A stretch of 64,000 bases of DNA from an uncultured Phocaeicola sp. (lineage in GTDB: Bacteria > Bacteroidota > Bacteroidia > Bacteroidales > Bacteroidaceae): the NCBI GenBank assembly GCA_944320855.1, contig CALUJF010000011.1, forward strand, positions 1 through 64,000. Direction: 5' to 3'. The notes beneath the pieces were generated by a model. It ran no database searches. It was not told the DNA's origin and saw nothing but the letters and a program-made list of their open reading frames with translations. Every line of letters begins with the position of its first letter. Within the stretch, counting starts at the first letter, position 1. Of the stretch, positions 1 through 9,217 are shown piece after piece. The position numbers were made by a program, and so were the translations under genes.

Positions 1-94
1 CTTCCTGCATTCTTTCTTTGCTTCACAAATTTATCTTTTCTATTTTATCTGTAATCCTCGGATGCAAATCTAAGGTACATTTCGTTTTGTCCTT

Positions 95-889
95 TTATTG
101 TTCTTTTGTTGCCTGTATTTCAGTATTATGTTGCTGTAACTCTTCGTCAACACGTTTTTGAGCTATCTCATAATAGCTCTTTTCGGTTTCAAAGCCTATA
201 TAATGTCGTCCTGTCCGGATTGCGGCTACTGCAGTTGTGCCCGAGCCTATGCAATTGTCCAGAACTATGTCTTTTTCGTCCGTATAGGTTCGTATCAGAT
301 ATTCCAGCAAGGCTACCGGCTTTTGCGTCGGATGATAGAATGCGCCCTTGCGGTGTTCCTTGGGTATGGCGATTACCGAAGTGGGATATTTGTCATCAGC
401 CATACGTATGGGAGACAGTTCTGTCTTTCCATAGCAACGGTTGGTAAATCCTTCTGTTTTCCGGCGGCTGTGGTTTCTTTGTTCCGGCAGGCTGGGCTTC
501 ATCTGCGGATGATAAACTGGTTGGTGCCTGTAGAAGATTATAATATCCTCATGCTGGCGCAGCGGCATCCGGTTGGCGTTCAAGTGTCCTGTTACCCTGT
601 CCTTATGCCATACAAGGTTATACCTCCACATTTGTGGCTGTGAAAGCATAAGTTTTGCTGTAAACATGCCCTGTGAAAACAGAATGATAGGACTCTCCGG
701 CTTGGTAATACGAAGGTATTGTTCCCACAGCAAGTCTAAAGGGAGTTGTTTGTCCCATACTGCTGAGCGGTTTCTGTTGTTCAGTACGCCATACGGCAGA
801 TCGGCAATGATGGCATCTACACTGTTGTCTGCCATCTGGTTCATTCCTTTCAGGCAGTCCATATGGTATATGTGATCTGTTTCTATCAT
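95..889 (-). CDS. DNA methyltransferase, N4/N6 (beta-type order)
   Basis: This 264-residue protein probably methylates the exocyclic amine of adenine or cytosine in DNA, protecting the element from host restriction. The catalytic motif is D-L-P-Y-G at residues 30-34, a variant of DPPY. H-P-T-Q-K-P follows near 187-192, and the AdoMet-binding motif D-N-C-I-G-S-G-T-T lies at 211-219. Catalytic motif before AdoMet motif is the order of the N6_N4_Mtase (PF01555) family. It starts 6 bp after the traM stop, so it is the most distal visible gene of the transfer operon. No endonuclease gene is next to it, which favours an orphan, protective enzyme over half of a restriction pair. The target sequence cannot be read from the protein. 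Confidence 0.88.
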   Translation of the reverse strand: MIETDHIYHMDCLKGMNQMADNSVDAIIADLPYGVLNNRNRSAVWDKQLPLDLLWEQYLRITKPESPIILFSQGMFTAKLMLSQPQMWRYNLVWHKDRVTGHLNANRMPLRQHEDIIIFYRHQPVYHPQMKPSLPEQRNHSRRKTEGFTNRCYGKTELSPIRMADDKYPTSVIAIPKEHRKGAFYHPTQKPVALLEYLIRTYTDEKDIVLDNCIGSGTTAVAAIRTGRHYIGFETEKSYYEIAQKRVDEELQQHNTEIQATKEQ

Positions 890-895
890 AATCTT

Positions 896-2047
896 TTATT
901 GTTTGCTATTACCGTTTACCAGATAGACAAATGTTCCGTATTTCAGCTTCACCTTGTTTTTCTTGATGGCCTTACCGATAGCGTTGCTTGTTTTCTGGTA
1001 GGCATTCTGCATTGCTTGCATTCCCCATTGAGTCAGACTGTTCCCGGAACTCGTAGTGTTCATGCTGATGTTGCCTGTTACGGCACCGCTTGCAACATCT
1101 TTGCTCGTTTCCCGAAACTGGCTGTTGGGTACATATAGCCCTTCCAGTCCATCCGTGTCATACAGTGATAGATTTACTTTCACCAGTTCATCATCTACCA
1201 GTATGCTGTTGATGCTGCCTTTTACCCGTCCCGAGGAGAATCCGTTCATGGTTGCATACAGGTAAGAACCGCGTTTGACTACATGGTCGTCAATTTCCAC
1301 GTCATCAAGCAGTCTTAGACGTACACGTGAACCGTCAATAGCCTTGATATTTTCATCAATGATGGCCTGTATGAGTTTTGGCTCGCGGGAGTTTTTAGAC
1401 AGTGTGTTGAAGTAATCGGAGGTTGTCTTTACTTTCTTCACCACTTCACTGGCTTTTTCTGTTTCTGCAGGGGCTTTCACCGAACGGCTGTCTTCTTCAA
1501 CTCTTCCCGCAGAATGGATTGTGTCCCGGGGTATGGCTGTGGCGTCAGAGTCTCCAGCAATAGGCTCTATAGCTTTCTGTCCTTTTAACCTCGCTTCTGC
1601 CAAGGCCTTCTCCAGTTCTGCAAGGGCTTCTTTTTCTCTCTCTTTGGTATCGGTCTCTTGTGCGGCCATAGCCTTGTCTTGCTCCTGCTGGTCGAGCAGG
1701 GCAATGTCATTTTGTGTGTATTGCGATTCATAAGCTTGTTTGTTTTCATCCGGTTCATCACGGTCGATATTATCTACTGCGGAATAGTCTTGTATTTTAC
1801 CCCATGACTTTGCCATGTTCTCATATTTGCTTCCGATTCCGTCTCCGTCTTTGATTTGGGCATCCGGAAGTTCTGGATTCAGAAATTCCGTCGTCTGCAG
1901 CGTTTTATCCGGAATCTCTGCTTTTTCTGCATGGAACAGGTCGAAGATAAAGTACGATCCGCCCATCAGCGGAATGTAGAGGATTGCCGGTAACATAAAT
2001 TTGGGCTGCCTCCAGTTGATTTGCTTGATTTTTTCTTTTATATCCAT
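896..2047 (-). CDS. traM: Conjugative transposon protein TraM
   Basis: This is a 383-residue protein of the Bacteroides conjugation apparatus, expected to span the inner membrane with most of its mass in the periplasm (a VirB10-like role is inferred). One membrane segment lies at about residues 17-38. A long Q/E/K/A-rich stretch follows, predicted to be helical, and then a conserved C-terminal domain rich in beta-type sequence, as in the TraM family (PF12508). I chose the ATG at 2047. An upstream in-frame start would add 15 residues that overlap the preceding methyltransferase gene. The gene sits between the Dam-like gene and the terminal methyltransferase. In CTnDOT-like elements traN would follow directly, so the methylase is an insertion in the usual order. 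Confidence 0.9.
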   Translation of the reverse strand: MDIKEKIKQINWRQPKFMLPAILYIPLMGGSYFIFDLFHAEKAEIPDKTLQTTEFLNPELPDAQIKDGDGIGSKYENMAKSWGKIQDYSAVDNIDRDEPDENKQAYESQYTQNDIALLDQQEQDKAMAAQETDTKEREKEALAELEKALAEARLKGQKAIEPIAGDSDATAIPRDTIHSAGRVEEDSRSVKAPAETEKASEVVKKVKTTSDYFNTLSKNSREPKLIQAIIDENIKAIDGSRVRLRLLDDVEIDDHVVKRGSYLYATMNGFSSGRVKGSINSILVDDELVKVNLSLYDTDGLEGLYVPNSQFRETSKDVASGAVTGNISMNTTSSGNSLTQWGMQAMQNAYQKTSNAIGKAIKKNKVKLKYGTFVYLVNGNSKQ

Positions 2048-2055
2048 TGCTCTCG

Positions 2056-2547
2056 TTAATTGATTTGTACATATTTCCCTTCTAGGGCACACGTCTTTAA
2101 TATTTCAGCATTGTCTTTCCCAAAGGCGATAAGTATACTTCCACATCCGGGCGAATCACCGCGTGTACCATCCGGACGATAGAATCTGATGCGATGGCGT
2201 AGAAACTTCATGGCTATTGCTTTCTCGAAGATGATATCCTGGAACATCTTGGAATCACATCGGTTATATAGCAATGCGATACCGTTGCCATGTTCTGCCA
2301 GCCTACGAACAAACTGCTCTATAAGCGGGCGTGAGTAAGGAGGATTGAGCCATACGCGGCCTTCCCATTTTTGAGACAATCCGTCAATGCGTTTGTCATA
2401 CATGACTGTAGCTGTCGGCCATAGCGGAGCGACCGGTGCACAGGGGTCAAGGTCGAATTTTCCCAGTGCTTCCAGTATCTCTTTGGGAGTATACCATTCA
2501 TCTGAAGCCTTTTCTGTCCTTTCAAATCTTGTATTCATACGTGTCAT
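2056..2547 (-). CDS. Phage-type Dam-like DNA N6-adenine methyltransferase
   Basis: This is a 163-residue methyltransferase of the small phage/mobile-element Dam family (PF05869 type). The sequence shows D-E-W-Y-T-P near residue 16, F-D-L-D-P-C-A at 31-37 (AdoMet-binding region) and W-L-N-P-P-Y at 66-71 (catalytic N-P-P-Y). The substrate is inferred to be adenine in DNA. It is wedged between traL and traM in the same orientation with short spacing, so it should be co-transcribed with the transfer genes. A likely role is to methylate the element so that it survives entry into a restricting host. A second, unrelated methyltransferase follows traM. Confidence 0.88.
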   Translation of the reverse strand: MTRMNTRFERTEKASDEWYTPKEILEALGKFDLDPCAPVAPLWPTATVMYDKRIDGLSQKWEGRVWLNPPYSRPLIEQFVRRLAEHGNGIALLYNRCDSKMFQDIIFEKAIAMKFLRHRIRFYRPDGTRGDSPGCGSILIAFGKDNAEILKTCALEGKYVQIN

Positions 2548-2577
2548 GTTGTGTTTGCTTTTTACTTGGTTTAGCTT

Positions 2578-2952
2578 TTATGGGCTTTTGTCTTCTGCTT
2601 TGCTGCTGTTCTGTTCAGATGGTGGATAAAAAACTTTTCGCCGTTCTTTGAGTACGGAATCTTGCATTTCAGTTGCTGTTCGTTGCACTGGCTGATGACG
2701 GTACACTACAGAAATGCGGTAAATGTTCCATACCAGTCCACCTAAGACAAAAGCAAAAACGATGAACAGAAACAAATTCCGGTGCATGTTGGCAAATCCC
2801 TGTACTTTGGCTGCCGCCTTGTCTATTCTGGTTGCCTTGGCAAATTTGCGTCCGGCTTCTACGTCACGCTCATAGCGTTCCTTGTATTGCGGATCATTCT
2901 TGTCCGGCATTTTCTCGCCGAACAGCATCCGTCTGAATCCTTTGATGTTCAT
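2578..2952 (-). CDS. traL: Conjugative transposon protein TraL-like
   Basis: This is a 124-residue single-pass membrane protein. The cytoplasmic N-terminal half is basic and charged, a membrane helix runs from about residue 59 to 77, and a short polar tail follows. Its size, topology and position directly after traK match TraL of Bacteroides conjugative transposons (DUF3989 type). Its biochemical role is unknown beyond being part of the transfer operon. The next gene downstream is the inserted Dam-like methyltransferase, 30 bp away. The family call rests mainly on gene order and topology. Confidence 0.72.
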   Translation of the reverse strand: MNIKGFRRMLFGEKMPDKNDPQYKERYERDVEAGRKFAKATRIDKAAAKVQGFANMHRNLFLFIVFAFVLGGLVWNIYRISVVYRHQPVQRTATEMQDSVLKERRKVFYPPSEQNSSKAEDKSP

Positions 2953-2963
2953 AGCCCTGTTCT

Positions 2964-3578
2964 TTAATAGTTTATTTTGGTTTTCTGTTCTATGTCTTTG
3001 TTAAGCAGCGTGCGCCAGTTGGTGATGAGCAATCCGTGGGGGTTGTTGTCGGTTCTCGGCACTCTTTTCAATTGGCCTGCCGTTACCAGTTCACGCATCA
3101 GGATGCTGCTGCGGCGTTCAATACGTTGTCTGCCATAGTAGGTGAACTCCATTTTCTCCTTGTCAAAGGCTATGCTGTCACAGAAAATGGAAAATACGGC
3201 ACTTGTACCCAGGATATTGGAATAGAACCCTTTTTCCTTTAGTGTATTGTACTGTGCAAGTCCTGTTTCATCCACCAGATACATGGCTTTTTCCATCGTG
3301 TATCGGATGTATTTGTCATCCGGTGCCAATGTGAAGAAATAATGATGGAACATTTCCACATGGCTTCTGGCTTCTACGTCCAGCGTTTCGTCCATGGTCG
3401 TGCGGTTTACAAGTATGGGGACGTTTCCGTCAAGTACATACACTTTTTTCTGGGCGTCAGTAACCATGGTACGGGCTGTCCAGATACTCGACACACTGAT
3501 GATGATACATCCTATGAGGAAAGCGGTACAGATTATACCTACCAGTTTTATTTTGTTCTCTAAGTTCTTTATTACCAT
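2964..3578 (-). CDS. traK: Conjugative transposon protein TraK
   Basis: This 204-residue protein has one N-terminal membrane anchor at residues 12-33 and a periplasmic domain. It is a close match in layout and sequence to TraK of CTnDOT-type elements: the anchor is followed by a segment on handling of its own N-terminal region, a D-E-T-L-D-V-E-A-R-S-H motif and a globular domain. TraK is thought to have a VirB8-like scaffold role in the mating channel; that function is inferred from the family. The gene lies 11 bp before traL and follows a 128-residue unknown gene. Confidence 0.9.
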   Translation of the reverse strand: MVIKNLENKIKLVGIICTAFLIGCIIISVSSIWTARTMVTDAQKKVYVLDGNVPILVNRTTMDETLDVEARSHVEMFHHYFFTLAPDDKYIRYTMEKAMYLVDETGLAQYNTLKEKGFYSNILGTSAVFSIFCDSIAFDKEKMEFTYYGRQRIERRSSILMRELVTAGQLKRVPRTDNNPHGLLITNWRTLLNKDIEQKTKINY

Positions 3579-3589
3579 AATTTTTTTAT

Positions 3590-3976
3590 TTAGTTGTTCA
3601 ATGTCCTCATATATTCTGCATGAAGCATTGGTATGAGTGTTAAGCGCAGCTCCGGCAACAGCCGTTCAAATTCTTTAGCGAAATATTTGACGTCATGCCC
3701 AAGGAGGATAACTTGTACAAATACCCACCAGATTCCTTCTCTGCGTTTCTTGGAGTTTTTTTTCAGTTTGGCACGGTGCAGTCTGTACACCAGATAATCT
3801 ACTACCGGTACGACATATCGGTCGTCACGCCCGAAGCATTCATCCAGTTCCTCATATTTCAGGTCATACGGGTAATTGTTCAATATATACCTGGCTATTT
3901 CGGTAGTACGCTTTTGCGCAAAGCTCATGAATGCTTCATCTTCCAGCCATTTGTCAATTATCTCTTTGCTTTTCAT
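3590..3976 (-). CDS. Unknown small transfer-operon protein
   Basis: I do not recognise this 128-residue protein. It has no signal peptide or clear membrane helix. A hydrophobic stretch around residues 82-92 sits in an otherwise charged, mostly alpha-type sequence with a basic block K-L-K-K-N-S-K-K-R-R near residues 70-79. It lies between traJ and traK, with 11 bp to traK and 21 bp from the traJ stop, so it is part of the transfer operon. This position is usually empty in the CTnDOT order. It may be a cytoplasmic accessory or a peripheral membrane protein; the sequence does not decide. Confidence 0.72.
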   Translation of the reverse strand: MKSKEIIDKWLEDEAFMSFAQKRTTEIARYILNNYPYDLKYEELDECFGRDDRYVVPVVDYLVYRLHRAKLKKNSKKRREGIWWVFVQVILLGHDVKYFAKEFERLLPELRLTLIPMLHAEYMRTLNN

Positions 3977-3997
3977 ACCTTCTGTTGATATATTGTT

Positions 3998-5131
3998 TTA
4001 TCTCATTATTCCTCCTACGGCTCCGGTTGCCGTCATCTTGGCCTGTTGGGCAACCCCTTCTCCGAAGTTTCGGGTAGAGAATGCCGTATCGCCTTCCGGA
4101 ATCATCCACGCCGCAAGGTCAGGTACTAGGTTCAGACACTTGAGCGCCACGATACTTGCCGCCATCAGATAGCCGGCAGAGAAGAACGAGTTCTGCAGGT
4201 AGGCTGCCATAGTCTGTTCGCTTGCGGTTATCGCCGTCAGGTTCTCCACTTGGATACATAGTACGATGTCAAACAGTAGCAGCACGTAGAAACCCACGAA
4301 GTACAGCATTGCTCCGTAGAAGTGTACGGTCAGATATCTGGTCAGCCATTTGGCCCAGGCACCTTCCCACTTCGGCAGGAGAGAGAATGCCCATTGTATT
4401 GGGCCGAAAATGGTCAGCATTCCCAGCAGGATCTGCTGGCAATATATCGTTGCCCACCATCCAATACGAAAAACGATTAGGGCAATGAGCATGATGATTT
4501 TATCAATCCCCACGATTACACCCGAGGTCAGTGAGGTAAACCACAGTTTGGCTGCATCCTTTTCCATTCCTGTCACTTCGTCCACACCGGTCTGTTCCAT
4601 TGTAGCCTCTATCAGTCCGGGGTCCGAGGTTCCTGTATGGGCCACGTCCGCCTGAGCCTGAAGGCTGGTATATAGTGTGTCGCGCACGTATATCAGTTCC
4701 TGCACTTCCGCAAACTTGTCTGATATTTGGGTGGCTTCCGCTTCATAGAGGTCATGTGTGTACGAGCCGATGCAGTTGGGTATGTAGGACAGGAAGTCCA
4801 GAAAACACCAGCTGTTTCCGCTGTTAGCCATTCCTGTGTCTGCCGGTGGATACCACCAGCACAGTACGACAGAAACAGCAAGAGGCCGGAACAGTTTCAT
4901 AACATCCAGCGGCTCGTGTTTTACCATCATTTTGTAAGTCATTCCGGCTGCCATAACAAGAGAAAACAGGGCTGCCAGTGCCATGCACATTTGTAGAATC
5001 CACCAGAAAGGGCCTTGTGATCCTGTAAAAGTGGCGTCTGTTAGAAATTCGTTCGTCTGGAATATCACGTCATCTATTTCCTCTTCGAGAATATTGATGC
5101 CGAAGTCCGATAATATGTTTCCGTCTGCCAT
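3998..5131 (-). CDS. traJ: Conjugative transposon inner-membrane protein TraJ
   Basis: This is a 377-residue polytopic membrane protein. Hydrophobic segments appear near residues 44-66, 80-95, 205-225, 230-250, 270-295 and 315-335. The family signature is a tryptophan-rich block (L-C-W-W-Y-P-P near 91-97) and the F-G-P-I-Q-W-A-F-S-L-L-P-K-W region near 240. These match TraJ of Bacteroides conjugative transposons (PF07863), a VirB6-like component that forms the inner-membrane part of the DNA channel (role by family). It starts 18 bp after the preceding exported protein gene. The stop is followed closely by the 128-residue unknown gene. Confidence 0.92.
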   Translation of the reverse strand: MADGNILSDFGINILEEEIDDVIFQTNEFLTDATFTGSQGPFWWILQMCMALAALFSLVMAAGMTYKMMVKHEPLDVMKLFRPLAVSVVLCWWYPPADTGMANSGNSWCFLDFLSYIPNCIGSYTHDLYEAEATQISDKFAEVQELIYVRDTLYTSLQAQADVAHTGTSDPGLIEATMEQTGVDEVTGMEKDAAKLWFTSLTSGVIVGIDKIIMLIALIVFRIGWWATIYCQQILLGMLTIFGPIQWAFSLLPKWEGAWAKWLTRYLTVHFYGAMLYFVGFYVLLLFDIVLCIQVENLTAITASEQTMAAYLQNSFFSAGYLMAASIVALKCLNLVPDLAAWMIPEGDTAFSTRNFGEGVAQQAKMTATGAVGGIMR

Positions 5132-5149
5132 TTGTTCCTCCTTTCCCTC

Positions 5150-5923
5150 TTATCTGTTTACTGTTTCTTCTCCGTTACCGCCTTGTGTGCCGCCTGCACC
5201 CTGCGAGCCGCGGACGGCAAAGCGCGACTCGTTCCATCGGCTCATTGCTTCCCGGGCTATGCTTCCTTTCTCGGGAGTTCGGCCCACATCTTCCGCATTC
5301 AGAAGCTCACTTGCCAGCGAAGCGTTCTGTCGCTTGGCCAGGTAGCCTACAAGTATCTCGTTCTGTCGTGCCACGTCCTCATAGATGCGCAGGTATTCCT
5401 TCTTGCGCTGGGCGTTGGGCATGTAGGCATCCCGTGTGGCGTTTATGGCACATTCATAGATTTGATAGTACTCTGTCCACCTTTCTCGGTCGTCGGTGGT
5501 ACCGCCGGCAGTCAGGATGCGGTCGATGTTTCGCTTGAAGCGTTCCATCTGTCTGTTTATCTTGTCTCCTTCAGCCTGCCATGCAAGGTCTATCTGTCGG
5601 TCGGCTACGTTCAGGGCCTCTATTTCCGCACGCTTTACCAGTGCGGAATCTATTGCTTCCGCATCGTCCACCTGACCGTAAAGGTTGGCTCCTGCGATTG
5701 TGCGGAACGACAGCTTGTTCTTTGTGGCTGCCGTCTTCTTGTAGTTATTGTGCAGCGCCCAGTAATATAATTCGGGAGTGAGCGCACCCGTACCGGTTTC
5801 CATTACCGTAATCTGGTTCTGCTTGGGAGAGTCATGGTTATAGGTCGCATACTGTGCCTGAGCCATCGTAGCCTGAAAGGCTATCACGGCAAGCAGTGTT
5901 AATGTTTTTGATGTCTGCTTCAT
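5150..5923 (-). CDS. Exported transfer-operon protein (possibly DUF5045-like)
   Basis: This is a 257-residue predicted periplasmic protein. The ATG at 5923 is chosen because it opens directly into a signal peptide (M-K-Q-T-S-K-T-L then a hydrophobic core ending A-Q-A-Q). The upstream in-frame extension has no such logic. The mature part is charged and mostly helical, with a low-complexity G/Q/N-rich tail. Similar proteins next to traJ in Bacteroides elements are labelled DUF5045 in my recollection; I could not confirm this. It lies between a TraI-like gene and traJ and probably forms part of the periplasmic section of the mating channel. Confidence 0.75.
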   Translation of the reverse strand: MKQTSKTLTLLAVIAFQATMAQAQYATYNHDSPKQNQITVMETGTGALTPELYYWALHNNYKKTAATKNKLSFRTIAGANLYGQVDDAEAIDSALVKRAEIEALNVADRQIDLAWQAEGDKINRQMERFKRNIDRILTAGGTTDDRERWTEYYQIYECAINATRDAYMPNAQRKKEYLRIYEDVARQNEILVGYLAKRQNASLASELLNAEDVGRTPEKGSIAREAMSRWNESRFAVRGSQGAGGTQGGNGEETVNR

Positions 5924-5942
5924 ATCTTTTTTGTTTTTATCG

Positions 5943-6668
5943 TTAATAATCCAGACGACCGGCACCGCGCCAGCGGCCGAAGGCACCGTCTATGATTTCC
6001 TGTTTGGTTCTTTCTCTGTATATCTTCGCTTTCCAGTAGCCGATTCTTACCTGAATGTATCTCCAGGTCTCTATGTAGGCCTGGTTCAGATGACGCTCGA
6101 TGTCATCCAGTGAGCGGTTCACCGATTCCAGTACCATCAGCAGGTCGGCGGTCGAGCAGGCGGCGGCTCCCGTTGCATAAAGCACAAGGTCACTTACCGA
6201 CTTGTACAGCTGTTCTCCGTCATGGGCAATATCCCGTATGGCTCTTTCGTTAATGGTGATTATCAGCAGATCCGACGGATCTACACGCCCATGCTGCAGT
6301 ATCTTTTCGTTATAGGCTCCCAGCATGTCCTTGTAGTCACTTATTCGGTCGCTCACCGTGTTGTAGGTGTTCTTTACATTCAGCACCGTCCGCAGCGACT
6401 GGTACATCACGTCAATCACGTCAAAAGCCCGGGTATAACGGTCCAGATCTATATTCAGTTCCTTGTAATTGCCTACCTCGTCCCGGCTGTATTCATGCAG
6501 CAGCTTGTTGCTGTATTCCAGCGTGCTGCGTGCCAGTAACAGACTGCGTTGTTTCTTGTGATCGTTGATGTAGGCTTCTACCGATACGATGTCAAAAGTC
6601 CATTGGGCTTTTGCAGCATCCGGCAAAAGGGTAATCAGCAACAGACCGATAATCAGATATTGTTTCAT
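5943..6668 (-). CDS. Exported transfer protein, TraI-like position
   Basis: This is a 241-residue predicted periplasmic protein. The ATG at 6668 gives a clean signal peptide ending A-K-A-Q at about residue 22. The rest is long alpha-helical and polar, without cysteines except one near the middle. Its start overlaps the stop of the 845-residue gene (ATG at 6666-6668, upstream gene ends at 6665), so the two are translationally coupled. By place (between TraG and TraJ) and type it corresponds to TraI (DUF4141) of CTnDOT, but the sequence is divergent, so I leave the symbol blank. VirB5-like function is only a possibility. Confidence 0.75.
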   Translation of the reverse strand: MKQYLIIGLLLITLLPDAAKAQWTFDIVSVEAYINDHKKQRSLLLARSTLEYSNKLLHEYSRDEVGNYKELNIDLDRYTRAFDVIDVMYQSLRTVLNVKNTYNTVSDRISDYKDMLGAYNEKILQHGRVDPSDLLIITINERAIRDIAHDGEQLYKSVSDLVLYATGAAACSTADLLMVLESVNRSLDDIERHLNQAYIETWRYIQVRIGYWKAKIYRERTKQEIIDGAFGRWRGAGRLDY

Positions 6669-9202
6669 GGCTCTGCCTCCTTTCTGCTTGTCCTTTCCGG
6701 AAGGTTTCTGGCATTCTCCACCCATCGTTCATGGCATTCTTCCACCAGTGTCCGGCGGCGTCCCTCGTCCCAGTCGAGTGTAGGGGCGATGTCCTTCAGT
6801 ACGTCAATGATACTCCGTTTGTAGTGCATCATCTTTTCCAGTGATACAAGGTCGGCGTATATCTTCGTGATGCGCGAATCCACTTCTCTGGCTATCTCCA
6901 GACGGTCGCTTGACCAGAGCAGATGATATACCTCTCCGGTGGGTGTCTCTTCCAGCGGAGGGGTTTTCATATATTCCGTCGTAATCTTGCACGACGGATA
7001 CTGGCGGGCGATTTCCGCTATACGGTCATTCACCAGCTTCGTCTTTTCCGCATCCGACATGCCTGGGTCCAGAGTGATTACTTCGGCTACATGGGTATCC
7101 GTGTACTCCGAGGTAAGTTCCCAGCTTATCTGTACGATAGCGCGGTGTATCTTGATGCCGAGAAAATATTTCGGCTTTCTGGCAATGGATGCCGTTGCCC
7201 GGAATGTGATCACCCCGTCAATGTTGGGCATGGTGGCCTTACGGACAAATGTATAGCCGCTCCATGAGCCGCTGTCCTCCCAGCTGAGTCCGTAGGTGGT
7301 CTTGCAGTCCTGCATGATGGCCGGGATGCGGTAATAGTCATCCGTAGCCACCGAATTGTCCTCTGCAGCATCGGCCTTGGCCTGTTCGTATTCCGACAGC
7401 TTCCGTTCCCATTCGGAAAGTTCCGCCTTCAGCTTGTCTATCTGCGTTTTGTTCGCATTGTATTGCTGGCGGAGTACGGCAGCTTCTTCCACACTGGCTT
7501 CCGAAATCTTTTTCAGCAGTATGGCGTTCTCGTCATCCAATGCCTTGATTTGTGCTTCTAGCGGTGCTTTCCTGTTTTGAGCTTCCTGAATCATACCGTC
7601 TAGTTCCGACAGATCCAATTCGTCATCCGTAACCGAGGTCTGCATGGCACATTCTTTTGTGTGTGCGTTTGGAGAGCTGCCGCATTTTCTGCATTTGTAC
7701 TGAGTGCTTCCTTGCCCGAGAGTTACACCGTCCGCACAGGTTACGCTGATAGTCACACTCTCACATCCCTGAAGCTTTACTTCGTCTGTGGCCTGGTAGT
7801 AGTTCCTACCGTCCGATGCTATATAATAGGTATAGCCGTCCTCGTTTTCGTTGAACTCCGACAGCCGTGCGTTCAGCTGTGCCTTGAAGGTATTCAGGTC
7901 CATTGAGTAGGAGTCGAATACCTCTTCATAAACGATTTCCTCATGGTTCCAGCTTTTCTTTACATGAATCTCGTAGGCATAGGCTTTCTTGGTCTGTTTG
8001 CCGCCACGACTGATAATGTAGCTCTTCATCCAGTAGTTTATACTGTAGTTGTATCCGTCATTCTGCCTGTTGAGCTGTTCCACACGGTCTCTCGACCCTC
8101 CCGCATATCGTTCTGAGTTGGCCAGTGCCTGTTCTCTCTGCGAAACGTCCGGGTAGAATCCGGCATCCGTGGTGGAAAAGCGTGTCCATTCACCACCGTT
8201 GAGGATGCTGTTGTCGTCTGTGGGAGGATAGTAGTCACACAGTACGGTGCTTCCCTGGTCGCGACGGGCTATATACCAACGCTGGGTATAATAGGTGCCG
8301 GCTGTTTCATCCAGATAGTCTGTTATCCAATGGGTAAGGTTATAGTTGCTGATGTCAAAGAGACCGGTCACATTGTCCGGACCGCCCACCATATCAATCA
8401 GCAGTCCGCCGGCATCTTGTTCGGCGCGTTCCATCAGTCCGCTGTAATGGTCGTACAGATTGAAGATTTCCTCCACCTTTCCGTTCATCAGGTTGTGAAA
8501 CGCACTTTCCTGCAGCAGGGCTTCTCCCAGATTGGCTGTACCGGAGGTGGCAAGTCCCACTCCCAGATTGTATAGGTTGTCTATATCCTGACGCAGGTTT
8601 TCCTTTGTGAAGTTACCCGGAACACTGGCCAGATCGTCCAGCATACGCTGCCAGTCAATGTTTCCTATTTCCGACAGTCTCAGAAGCGGAGCTATTTCCT
8701 CGTTGATTTTCAGGAAAGTGATGTCCGAAAAGGTCAGTGAACTGTTGGTCACGATGCTCTCAAACTGCATACACAGGTTTTTCGTGTCGTCGCATACCTT
8801 CATCAGATAGCTGCCCCAGTAGATGGCCGTTTGCGGCGAATGGAGCATCTGTTTGGCTACTACCACAATTTTGGGCATGATTTTTTCTGCCACCATGCGA
8901 TAGATACGGCGGTAATAGTAGTTTTCCGTACTGCTGCACCATATTCCCAGATCCGTGAAAGCCTTGTGTTGAAGAAATTTCGACGCAAATATTCCGGCAG
9001 CGGCCACTTCCGCAGCGTTGTAGTGCTTCAGAATATTGTCCACCTGTTCACCGTAATAGCCCTCCGCTACGGCTTCCGTACCGAATGCAGCCGCCATGGC
9101 AGCTACGGTACGTGCGTCGTAGTTCACGCTGTAATACTGGGCATGTACGGGTCGGGTGACTGCCAGCAGTAGTATTGTTATGATAAGTGACAGGTGTTTC
9201 AT
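6665..9202 (-). CDS. Large exported transfer-operon protein with coiled coil and zinc-knuckle-like motif
   Basis: This is an 845-residue protein with a signal peptide (cleavage expected after H-A-Q near residue 22). The mature protein has a tyrosine-rich N-terminal half, a cluster C-R-K-C ... H-T-K-E-C around residues 504-519, a strong coiled coil at about 530-612 (E/K/A/L-rich), and a C-terminal domain of about 200 residues with mixed beta and alpha character. I do not recognise a catalytic family. It lies between the alpha-CTD-like genes and the TraI-like gene and overlaps the next start by 4 bp, so it belongs to the mating machinery, perhaps as a structural periplasmic or surface component. 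A metal-binding function for the cysteine/histidine cluster is inferred. Confidence 0.82.
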   Translation of the reverse strand: MKHLSLIITILLLAVTRPVHAQYYSVNYDARTVAAMAAAFGTEAVAEGYYGEQVDNILKHYNAAEVAAAGIFASKFLQHKAFTDLGIWCSSTENYYYRRIYRMVAEKIMPKIVVVAKQMLHSPQTAIYWGSYLMKVCDDTKNLCMQFESIVTNSSLTFSDITFLKINEEIAPLLRLSEIGNIDWQRMLDDLASVPGNFTKENLRQDIDNLYNLGVGLATSGTANLGEALLQESAFHNLMNGKVEEIFNLYDHYSGLMERAEQDAGGLLIDMVGGPDNVTGLFDISNYNLTHWITDYLDETAGTYYTQRWYIARRDQGSTVLCDYYPPTDDNSILNGGEWTRFSTTDAGFYPDVSQREQALANSERYAGGSRDRVEQLNRQNDGYNYSINYWMKSYIISRGGKQTKKAYAYEIHVKKSWNHEEIVYEEVFDSYSMDLNTFKAQLNARLSEFNENEDGYTYYIASDGRNYYQATDEVKLQGCESVTISVTCADGVTLGQGSTQYKCRKCGSSPNAHTKECAMQTSVTDDELDLSELDGMIQEAQNRKAPLEAQIKALDDENAILLKKISEASVEEAAVLRQQYNANKTQIDKLKAELSEWERKLSEYEQAKADAAEDNSVATDDYYRIPAIMQDCKTTYGLSWEDSGSWSGYTFVRKATMPNIDGVITFRATASIARKPKYFLGIKIHRAIVQISWELTSEYTDTHVAEVITLDPGMSDAEKTKLVNDRIAEIARQYPSCKITTEYMKTPPLEETPTGEVYHLLWSSDRLEIAREVDSRITKIYADLVSLEKMMHYKRSIIDVLKDIAPTLDWDEGRRRTLVEECHERWVENARNLPERTSRKEAEP

Positions 9203-9217
9203 TTGCGATTGCTTTTG

